A stretch of 5,149 bases of DNA from Actinocrinis sp046724665 (GTDB lineage Bacteria > Actinomycetota > Actinomycetes > Streptomycetales > Catenulisporaceae): positions 1 to 5,149 of the forward strand of contig JBKOWZ010000320.1 of NCBI GenBank assembly GCA_046724665.1, given 5' to 3'. Positions 1 through 5,149 of the stretch are shown one piece after another (positions within the stretch are counted from its first letter, which is position 1; each line of letters opens with the position of its first letter). Both the position numbers and the translations under genes were made by a program. The notes beneath the pieces are model-generated. The model ran no database searches and was not told the DNA's origin. It was given only the letters and a program-made list of their open reading frames with translations.

Positions 1-215
1 ATGCCGAGCCGCGCCCGGCCGGCCGCGTCGCGCCGGGCCAGGCCGTGCAGCTCGAGGGTGGCCAGCAGCCGGTAGACGATCGTGCGGTTGACCCCGAGCC
101 GGTCGGCCAGCTCGGTGACGGTCAGCCCGGCGGGCGCCTCCGCCAGCTCTTCGAGCGCCCGCAGACCCCGGTCCAGAGTCTGCGAGGTCTCCGGGTGGTG
201 CGTGGTCGTCGTCAC
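1..215 (-). CDS. IclR-family transcriptional regulator, N-terminal part (cut by window edge)
   Basis: Seventy-one codons are visible from a GTG start at 215 to the left edge, where the gene runs out of the window. After a threonine-rich lead (residues 2-5), residues 12-71 match the IclR-type winged helix-turn-helix: an SxxLDRGLRALEELAEAP first helix, then LTVTELADRLGVNRTIVYRL as the helix-turn-helix, then LLATLELHGLARRD leading into the wing. IclR proteins are usually about 250 residues, with a C-terminal effector-binding GAF-like domain that would lie off the window; they repress or activate catabolic and metabolic genes in response to small molecules. The start is fixed because a TAA lies in frame four codons upstream (225-227) and no other start codon lies between. 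There is no Shine-Dalgarno sequence. The gene follows the helicase stop by 20 bases on the same strand. Its target and effector cannot be read from this fragment. Family assignment is firm; function is open. Confidence 0.9.
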   Translation of the reverse strand, partial: MTTTTHHPETSQTLDRGLRALEELAEAPAGLTVTELADRLGVNRTIVYRLLATLELHGLARRDAAGRARLG

Positions 216-221
216 AGCGAG

Positions 222-227
222 AGTTTA
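222..227 (-). promoter_or_regulatory. Candidate -10 element of a leaderless promoter for the IclR gene
   Basis: Read on the minus strand the hexamer is TAAACT, which fits the actinobacterial TANNNT form of the -10 element. Exactly six bases separate it from the GTG at 215, which would put the transcription start on the G of the start codon. The absence of a Shine-Dalgarno sequence fits a leaderless mRNA. No recognisable -35 hexamer lies 16-18 bases further upstream, so the call rests on the -10 match and spacing only. Confidence 0.4.
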
Positions 228-233
228 GGCCGC

Positions 234-243
234 GTTCACGAAC
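234..243. promoter_or_regulatory. Possible operator: short inverted repeat GTTC-AC-GAAC
   Basis: A ten-base inverted repeat with four-base arms overlaps the helicase stop codon and lies 19-28 bases upstream of the IclR start codon, which is where a repressor would block the candidate promoter at 222-227. IclR proteins often control their own gene through short palindromes. The arms are short and could arise by chance, so this is a weak suggestion. Confidence 0.2.
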
Positions 244-1996
244 TGCGGCTGGCAGCCCACTTGCGCACCGTGTCGATCCGGCTGCGCAGCTGAGCCGCGC
301 TGGCCTGCGCGGTGGGCGGCCCGCCGCAGGTGCGCCGCAGATCCGCGTGGATGACGCCGTGCGGCAGGCCGCTCTGGTGGTGCCAGGCGCCGACGAGGCT
401 GTTCAGCTCACGCCGCAGCTCCAGCAGCTGCTGGTGGCTGACCACCGGCCGCTGCTCGGCGGGGACGGCCGGGGTGCGCTGGCGGGAGAGCTGCCTGGCC
501 TGGCGCTTCTGTAGCAACATACGAACATGCTCCGGTTCGAGCAGTCCGGGGATGCCGAGGAAGTCGGCCTCCTCGGCGCTGCCGACCTGCGCGGCGACGC
601 CGTACTCGCCGCCGTCGAAGAGCACCCGGTCGAAGCTGGCCTCGGACTCCAGCGCCTGGAAGGCGAACTCCTCGAGCGGAGCCTCGTCCTTCGTCGCGTT
701 GGCGTCGGCGAGCAGGTCCTCCTCCTCGCTCCACAGGTCGTCCTCGCCGCGCTTCTTGCGGTCGAGCACGTGGTCGCGCTCGAGTTCGAGCTCGTTGGCG
801 AACTGCACCAGCGCCGGCACGGACGGCAGGAACACCGAGGCGGTCTCGCCGCGCCGCCGCGCGCGCACGAAGCGGCCGACCGCCTGCGCGAAGAACAGCG
901 GAGTCGAGATCGAGGTGGCGTAAACGCCGACCGCCAGCCGCGGCACGTCCACGCCCTCCGAGACCATGCGGACCGCGACCATCCACCTGTCCGCGGACTC
1001 GCTGAACTTGCCGATCCGCGACGAGGCCTTCGGATCGTCCGACAGGACGACCGTCGGCTGCTTGCCGGTCAGCTCGCGCAGGATCTTCGCGTAGCCGCGC
1101 GCGGCGTTGTGGTCCGTGGCGATGACCAGGCCCCCGGCGTCGGGCACCGCGCGGCGCACCTCTTCCAGCCGGCGGTCTGCGGCGCGCAGGACCGCCGGCA
1201 TCCAGTTGCCCGCCGGGTCCAGCGCGGTGCGCCAGGCCTGCGCGATCGCGTCCTGCGTCATCGGCTCGCCGAGGCTGGCGGCCACCTCGTCGCCCGCCTT
1301 CGTCCGCCACCGCATCTGCCCCGCGTACGACAGGAAGATGACCGGCCGCACGACGCCGTCCGCGAGCGCCGAGCCGTATCCGTACGTGTAGTCCGCCGCC
1401 GAACGGCGCACGCCCTCGGCGTCCGGGGCGTAGGTCACAAAAGGGATCGGCGCGGTGTCTGAGCGGAACGGCGTGCCGGTCAGCGCGAGCCGGCGGGTCG
1501 CGGGCTCGAAGGCCTCGGAGATCGCGTCGCCCCAGGACAGCGCGTCTCCGGCGTGGTGGATCTCGTCGAGGATGACCAGCGTCTTGCGGCCCTCGACCCG
1601 GCGCCGGTGCAGCATCGGGTGCGCGGCGACCCCGGCGTAGGTCACCGCGATCCCGGTGTAGTCGCGTGAGGTCCCGCCGCCGGTGCCCGAGTACGTCGGG
1701 TCGATCCCTATCCCGACCTTCTTCGCCGCCTCAGACCACTGGTGCTTCAGGTGTTCGGTCGGCGCCACGACGGTGACCTGCTGGACGAGGTGACGATCCA
1801 ACAGCTCCGTCGCGACCCGCAGCGCGAAGGTGGTCTTGCCGGCCCCTGGCGTGGCCACCGCGAGGAAGTCGCGCGGCTCGCGGCGCAGGTACTGCGCGAG
1901 CGCGGCCTGCTGCCAGGCACGCAAGCGCCCCGCGGTTCCCCACGGGGCGCGGTCTGGATAGGCCGGGGACAAGTGCGACGCGGCGGACGTGCTCAG
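236..1996 (-). CDS. SF2 DEAD/DEAH-box helicase (SSL2/XPB-like)
   Basis: An ATP-dependent superfamily 2 helicase or translocase of 586 residues from the CTG at 1996 (578 from the TTG at 1972). The two RecA-like domains are complete. Domain 1 has Walker A ATPGAGKTT (48-56), motif Ia PTEHLKHQW (79-87), the DEAH-variant Walker B DEIHH (144-148) and motif III TGTPFR (173-178). Domain 2 has VIATDHN (291-297), motif V MVSEGVDVPRL (344-354) and motif VI QAVGRFVR (371-378) with its arginine finger. All core catalytic residues are present, so ATPase activity is expected. An acidic linker (about 417-445) and a basic stretch lead to a separate C-terminal domain (about 524-581). The family is widespread in actinobacteria and no specific role is known to me; DNA repair or nucleic-acid remodelling is inference from XPB relatives. 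The CTG start is preferred because GAGGGGG lies seven bases upstream and no ATG or GTG is in frame after the transporter stop; the TTG lacks such a site. The gene probably shares a transcript with the transporter. Confidence 0.92.
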   Translation of the reverse strand: MSTSAASHLSPAYPDRAPWGTAGRLRAWQQAALAQYLRREPRDFLAVATPGAGKTTFALRVATELLDRHLVQQVTVVAPTEHLKHQWSEAAKKVGIGIDPTYSGTGGGTSRDYTGIAVTYAGVAAHPMLHRRRVEGRKTLVILDEIHHAGDALSWGDAISEAFEPATRRLALTGTPFRSDTAPIPFVTYAPDAEGVRRSAADYTYGYGSALADGVVRPVIFLSYAGQMRWRTKAGDEVAASLGEPMTQDAIAQAWRTALDPAGNWMPAVLRAADRRLEEVRRAVPDAGGLVIATDHNAARGYAKILRELTGKQPTVVLSDDPKASSRIGKFSESADRWMVAVRMVSEGVDVPRLAVGVYATSISTPLFFAQAVGRFVRARRRGETASVFLPSVPALVQFANELELERDHVLDRKKRGEDDLWSEEEDLLADANATKDEAPLEEFAFQALESEASFDRVLFDGGEYGVAAQVGSAEEADFLGIPGLLEPEHVRMLLQKRQARQLSRQRTPAVPAEQRPVVSHQQLLELRRELNSLVGAWHHQSGLPHGVIHADLRRTCGGPPTAQASAAQLRSRIDTVRKWAASRSS

Positions 1997-2003
1997 TGTT
2001 CTG

Positions 2004-2010
2004 CCCCCTC
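2004..2010 (-). promoter_or_regulatory. Shine-Dalgarno sequence that supports the CTG start of the helicase
   Basis: On the minus strand the bases read GAGGGGG, seven bases before the CTG at 1996-1994. The GAGG core pairs with the CCUC of the 16S rRNA tail at a spacing of 10, within the usual range. The alternative TTG at 1972 is preceded by a GTCCGCCGCGTCGCAC stretch with no purine-rich site. From the transporter stop to the TTG, the only start-like in-frame codon is this CTG. Confidence 0.5.
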
Positions 2011-2045
2011 TGCGTCCGGGCCGGATGCGCGGATGATTGGAGGAA

Positions 2046-3458
2046 CTACCGTACCCGGACCCGCGGCGCGATCAGCCAGCCGAGCGCGCCGACGGCGATG
2101 AACATGGCGTACATCAACGCGAACACCGGCCCGTCCGCCCCCGCCGAGGTGTGCAGCGCGTGGTAGACGGCTCCGGCGACGGCCACCGAGAGCGTGCTGG
2201 CCAGCCCGTCCGCGACCTGCAACGACGCCGAGTTGGCGCCCTGGTCGCCCGGCGCGGACAGCTCCAGCGTCAGTACGCTGACGTTCGGGAAGACGAAGCC
2301 CATGCCGAGCGCGGCCAGGAACATCGCCGCCGCCGCGCTCCACACCGGCACGTGCGGGCTGATCGCCGCTATCGCGCCGAACAGCGCGAGGGTCGTCACG
2401 GCCGCGCCGAGACGCACCATCCCGGCCTGCGAGATCCGCTTTCGCAGCCACGGCCGGTTGATCAGCCAGGCAGCGAAGGCCCAGCTCAGCGCCGCGCCGG
2501 TGAGCGAGAGCCCGGCCGTCGTCACGCTCTGCCCGCGCAGCTCGACGAGCATCAGCGGGATGAAGGACTCGATGCCGAAGTACGCTCCGGCCATCAGCCC
2601 GCGCATCGCGATGACGGTCGGCAGCCCGCGCCCGGCCCGGAAGATCCCGCGCGGCAGCAGCTTCGGCACGCTCGGCACCAGCAGCGCCAGCGCCAGCGGC
2701 ACCAGCACCGCGCCCGCCCAGTCGAGCCGTTGGCTGCCGAACTGGAACAGGCCGGCCCCGAGCGCGGTCATCGCGGCGGCGGCGCGCACCGTGCGCTGCC
2801 GCGCCGCGTCCGCGTCGGCCTGCGGATTCGGCTCCACGGTCGGCAGCGTGGCCAGCGGCCGGGCGAGCACGACGAGCGGGAACGCGATGAGCGCGGCAAC
2901 GCCGAGGAACACCCAGCGCCAGGAGGCCTGCTCGGTCAGCACGCCCGCGACGAACGGCCCGACGATCGCCGGCAGTACCCAGCAACTCGCCATCACCGAG
3001 AACGCCTTCGGACGCAGCCGCTCCGGATAGGCGCGGCCGACGAGTACGTACAGCGCGACGATGACCATCCCGCCGCCGAGACCCTGCACCGCCCGGCCGA
3101 CGACGAACTGCGCCATGTTCGTCGCGGTGCCCGCGGTCAGCAGCCCGGCGCCGAACAGGCCGGTGCCGCCGAGAAAGGGCAGCCGGGGGCCGCGCGCGTC
3201 GGCGCGCTGACCGGCCAGCACCATCCCCAGCAGACTGAGCGTCAGATACGCGCTGAACGCCAGCGAGTAGAACGGCAGTCCGTGCAGGTCGGCCACGGCC
3301 GCCGGCATCGCGGTGCTGACGGCCATCGCCTCGAACGCGGTGAGCAGCATCGATGTGACGATGCCGGTGGTGACGGCGAGATGCTTCGGCGAGAACAGTC
3401 CGTCGTGGGTCGCGGGCAGCGCGGCAGTGGTTTCGGCGGTTTCGACGAGGCTGGTCAT
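2046..3458 (-). CDS. MFS transporter, DHA2-like drug/metabolite exporter
   Basis: An integral inner-membrane protein of 470 residues from the ATG at 3458; a GTG lies directly before it at 3461. I count about 13-14 hydrophobic helices, the first near 29-51 and the last near 444-464, as in the 14-helix DHA2 group of proton-driven exporters. Motif A, between helices 2 and 3, is GQRADARGPRLPF (83-95). The RAVQGLGGGM motif of helix 4 is at 122-131, and the antiporter motif C in helix 5 includes GPFVAG (167-172), which points to export rather than uptake. Helix 1 reads TAFEAMAVSTAMP, with glutamate 43 where EmrB-type DHA2 proteins usually have aspartate. The substrate cannot be told from sequence. 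No Shine-Dalgarno sequence precedes either start, and a TAAGCT six bases before the ATG suggests a leaderless mRNA. The helicase follows after 49 bases on the same strand, so cotranscription is likely. No regulator of the TetR or MarR kind lies beside it in the window. Confidence 0.93.
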   Translation of the reverse strand: MTSLVETAETTAALPATHDGLFSPKHLAVTTGIVTSMLLTAFEAMAVSTAMPAAVADLHGLPFYSLAFSAYLTLSLLGMVLAGQRADARGPRLPFLGGTGLFGAGLLTAGTATNMAQFVVGRAVQGLGGGMVIVALYVLVGRAYPERLRPKAFSVMASCWVLPAIVGPFVAGVLTEQASWRWVFLGVAALIAFPLVVLARPLATLPTVEPNPQADADAARQRTVRAAAAMTALGAGLFQFGSQRLDWAGAVLVPLALALLVPSVPKLLPRGIFRAGRGLPTVIAMRGLMAGAYFGIESFIPLMLVELRGQSVTTAGLSLTGAALSWAFAAWLINRPWLRKRISQAGMVRLGAAVTTLALFGAIAAISPHVPVWSAAAAMFLAALGMGFVFPNVSVLTLELSAPGDQGANSASLQVADGLASTLSVAVAGAVYHALHTSAGADGPVFALMYAMFIAVGALGWLIAPRVRVR

Positions 3459-3464
3459 CACACC

Positions 3465-3470
3465 AGCTTA
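3465..3470 (-). promoter_or_regulatory. Candidate -10 element of a leaderless promoter for the MFS gene
   Basis: The minus strand reads TAAGCT, matching TANNNT, with exactly six bases before the ATG at 3458. This places the expected transcription start on the A of the ATG and explains the missing ribosome binding site. The bases 16-18 further upstream (around CATAAAC) do not resemble a -35 hexamer. It would drive the transporter and probably the helicase. Confidence 0.4.
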
Positions 3471-3482
3471 CGTCATGGGCGC

Positions 3483-3490
3483 AACCGGTT
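3483..3490. promoter_or_regulatory. Perfect 8-base palindrome AACCGGTT upstream of the MFS gene
   Basis: The palindrome lies 25-32 bases before the transporter ATG, in the -35 region of the candidate promoter at 3465-3470. A dimeric regulator bound there would control exporter transcription. One 8-base palindrome in an 81-base gap is not rare by chance and the arms do not extend further, so the assignment is tentative. Confidence 0.2.
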
Positions 3491-3512
3491 TATGCCTGTT
3501 ACTGCCGACACG

Positions 3513-3527
3513 TGGGCTGACGGCCCA
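3513..3527. terminator. Weak hairpin after the molybdoenzyme gene
   Basis: TGGGC (3513-3517) and GCCCA (3523-3527) form a five-pair stem around a TGACG loop, 16 bases after the stop of the molybdoenzyme gene. An overlapping alternative pairs GCTGA (3516-3520) with TCAGC (3528-3532). No T-tract follows on the minus strand, so it is not a standard intrinsic terminator. It could slow or stabilise the 3' end of the transcript, or be chance in GC-rich DNA. Confidence 0.2.
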
Positions 3528-3542
3528 TCAGCGCGTTCACCG

Positions 3543-5149
3543 TCATCTTCGGTTTCCCGCCTCCCACGGCCTGATCGGAATCACCGTGCGGTGCTTGCCG
3601 AGCGCGTCACGTGCCGCGCAGGCCAGGGCCGCAGCCGCCGCGGCGTGCGCGATCCGGCCGACCGGCTGGTAGCCGAGCGGCAGCGGCGCCGAGAAGCCGC
3701 GCTTGCGCAGCGCCGTGGTCTCCAGGTCGCCGATCGACGACTGGAGCGGCGGCAGCACGTCCACCTCGGGCAGATCGAGCGCGGTCGGCAGCTGCGCGCA
3801 GGCCAGCGCGCCGGCCGAGGCGCGCGCCGCGGGCGCCTCGTCGGCGAAGACGGCACTGGCCGCCGAGATGACCCCGGCGGCGATCGCCGCCTCGATCCGG
3901 CCCGGTACCAGCGCCCGGCCCGCGTCGTGCGCGGCGGTGACGCGTACCGGGCGGATCAGCCCGAGCTCCGTGTCCGCGTCAACCACCGCGCGGTGCACCG
4001 CGAACGCCACGTGCGCCTGGCCCTTTTCGGGCACGAACACGCCGGGCTCGGCCGGTCCGGAGCCGCGCACCCGGAAGTCGCCGTCGGCGAGATACACCGC
4101 AGCGCCGCGCAGCGCCGCGCGGTACACCTCGTCGAGCGGCCGGGAGAGCACGCCGTCGTAGCTGACCACGCGGTCGCCGCGTACTTCGAGCAGTTCAGGC
4201 GAGATGGCGAACTCCGCCGCGACGGCCGACAGCGCCTGTGCCCGTACCGCGCGTGCGGCCCGCTGCACCGCCATGCCGTGCAGCCAGGCGGCACGCCCCG
4301 AGGCGAGCGGCGTCGCGGGCAACGCGCCGGGCGCGGTCGGGCGGCGTACCAGGACCCGCTGCACACCGAGCACCTCGCGCACGATCCGGCGCAGCAGCGC
4401 GTGCTGCCCGCCGCCGGTGTCCACCATCGCCGTGCTGACGTGGGCGATCGGGCCGTGCACGTCGGAGGTCAGCGCGACCTGCGCGGTGGCCAGTTCCTCC
4501 GGCAGGTTCGGCGGCACCAGGTCGATCATGGCCAGCGCGACGCCGACGCCGCGCCGCAGCCGGGTCATCTCGCCGGTGCGCCCGACGGTGCCGGGGAAGT
4601 CGCGCACGTCCGGGCCGGGCGGAAACGGCGGGACCGGGGCGTCCAGCACGGCGGTGACCAGCTCCGGCAGCATGTCCGCGGCCACCACCTTGCGCCCGTC
4701 CGGCAGCCGGTCGCCGGTGCGCATCAGATTCTTGACGCGTATTTCGAGCCCCGACACGCCGAGCGCCGCCGCCACCGCGTCCATCTGCGCCTCGGCGACC
4801 ACGGCCGCCAGCGCCGCGCCGCCGCCGGGCCAGGGGGCCAGCGGCGGGTTGTGCGTACGCACGACCCAGCCCTGCACCTCCACCTTCGGCACGCGGTACG
4901 GCCCGGCGGCCAGGCGGCAGAACTCGTCGAGCAGCGCCTCGGCCGCCGCGGGCTCCGCGCCGCCGTCGATCACCAGCTCGACGCGGACCTCGCGCAGCGT
5001 CCCGTCGAGATCGACGACGTGGATCGCGTGCACGCGCGCCGCGGGCTCCGCGGTCCCGGCGGGCCAGTGCCCGACGCTGCTGTCCACCGCCTTGATCGGC
5101 CGGCCGGTGCGCGCGGCCAGCAGCGCGGCGGCGACGCGCAGGTCCGCGT
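3543..5149 (-). CDS. Xanthine dehydrogenase/aldehyde oxidase-family molybdopterin-binding subunit, degenerate active site (N-terminus off window)
   Basis: The reading frame is open from the right edge to the TGA at 3543-3545, giving 534 visible residues (numbered here from the edge). The GTG at 5087 is internal: the residues before it, DLRVAAALLAARTGRPI, are typical family sequence. Full-length subunits have roughly 700-800 residues, so about 200 or more are missing. Family landmarks in order: AGPYRVP (81-87), EAQMDAVAAALG (119-130), RRGVGVAL (198-205), IVREVLGV (255-262), TAAHDAGRALVPGRIEAA (404-421) and LPTALDLPEVDV (453-464). Relatives bind molybdenum-pterin cytosine dinucleotide and hydroxylate purines, aldehydes or N-heterocycles together with FAD and 2Fe-2S subunits. 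Here the signatures around the cofactor are altered: the RGFGxPQ position reads PGGGAAL (107-113), GQG reads GGG (245-247), and KGVGE reads KRGFS (482-486). The protein may therefore be a pseudoenzyme or have changed chemistry. No frameshift or internal stop is seen, so it is not a plain pseudogene. Partner subunits, if any, lie upstream off the window. Confidence 0.85.
   Translation of the reverse strand, partial: ADLRVAAALLAARTGRPIKAVDSSVGHWPAGTAEPAARVHAIHVVDLDGTLREVRVELVIDGGAEPAAAEALLDEFCRLAAGPYRVPKVEVQGWVVRTHNPPLAPWPGGGAALAAVVAEAQMDAVAAALGVSGLEIRVKNLMRTGDRLPDGRKVVAADMLPELVTAVLDAPVPPFPPGPDVRDFPGTVGRTGEMTRLRRGVGVALAMIDLVPPNLPEELATAQVALTSDVHGPIAHVSTAMVDTGGGQHALLRRIVREVLGVQRVLVRRPTAPGALPATPLASGRAAWLHGMAVQRAARAVRAQALSAVAAEFAISPELLEVRGDRVVSYDGVLSRPLDEVYRAALRGAAVYLADGDFRVRGSGPAEPGVFVPEKGQAHVAFAVHRAVVDADTELGLIRPVRVTAAHDAGRALVPGRIEAAIAAGVISAASAVFADEAPAARASAGALACAQLPTALDLPEVDVLPPLQSSIGDLETTALRKRGFSAPLPLGYQPVGRIAHAAAAAALACAARDALGKHRTVIPIRPWEAGNRR

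Noticed and set aside
312..923. A 203-codon serine- and arginine-rich open frame on the plus strand
   Set aside because: It overlaps the C-terminal half of the helicase antisense, has low-complexity composition and no family signature.
527..1462. A 311-codon open frame on the plus strand, opposite the helicase
   Set aside because: It is a mirror frame of the helicase, rich in arginine, valine and histidine, with no recognisable domain. Long antisense frames are normal in GC-rich coding DNA, and the helicase motifs prove the minus-strand reading.
2010..2035. A possible hairpin (GCATCC / GGACGC) between the MFS and helicase genes as a terminator
   Set aside because: In the transcribed direction the stem has an A-C mismatch, no T-tract follows, and the helicase ribosome binding site begins immediately after it, so termination there is not supported.
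1993..2985. A 330-codon arginine- and alanine-rich frame on the minus strand within the MFS gene
   Set aside because: It is the transporter read in another frame, with no hydrophobic helices and the composition typical of out-of-frame GC-rich DNA.
3611..4438. Several short plus-strand open frames opposite the molybdoenzyme gene
   Set aside because: They are arginine- and alanine-rich shadow frames with no domains, and the minus-strand gene explains the region fully.
5085..5087. GTG as the start of the molybdoenzyme gene
   Set aside because: The frame stays open to the window edge and the 20 codons before the GTG encode conserved family sequence (DLRVAAALLA, RTGRPI), so the GTG is an internal valine codon.

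Overview
The window is very GC-rich and carries one gene family after another with actinobacterial character: alanine- and arginine-rich proteins, GTG and other non-ATG starts, and very short gaps. It most likely comes from the chromosome of an actinomycete of the Streptomyces/Frankia/Catenulispora type; I cannot name the genus. I see no rRNA, tRNA, CRISPR array, insertion sequence or prophage gene, and all four genes that I can support lie on the minus strand.

In the direction of transcription (right to left) the layout is as follows. (1) Positions 5149 to 3543 hold the C-terminal two thirds of a molybdopterin-binding subunit of the xanthine dehydrogenase/aldehyde oxidase family, cut by the right edge. 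Its fold landmarks are kept, but three cofactor and catalytic signatures are all replaced. (2) An 81-base gap carries a weak hairpin, a short palindrome and a promoter-like element. (3) Positions 3458 to 2046 hold a DHA2-like MFS transporter. (4) After a 49-base gap come positions 1996 to 236, an SF2 (SSL2/XPB-like) DEAH-type helicase that probably starts at a rare CTG codon. (5) Twenty bases after the helicase stop begins an IclR-family regulator, of which only the N-terminal helix-turn-helix lies in the window before the left edge.

The transporter and helicase are close enough to share a transcript. The IclR gene may be read from the same transcript, but it also has its own promoter-like TAAACT exactly six bases before its GTG. 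The same arrangement (TAAGCT, six bases, ATG) precedes the transporter, so both may be leaderless. I see no functional link that joins the four genes into one pathway, and no evidence of a new multi-gene system. The observations most worth checking are the apparent loss of active-site residues in the molybdoenzyme subunit, the CTG start of the helicase, the helicase's uncharacterised C-terminal domain and the paired leaderless promoters.
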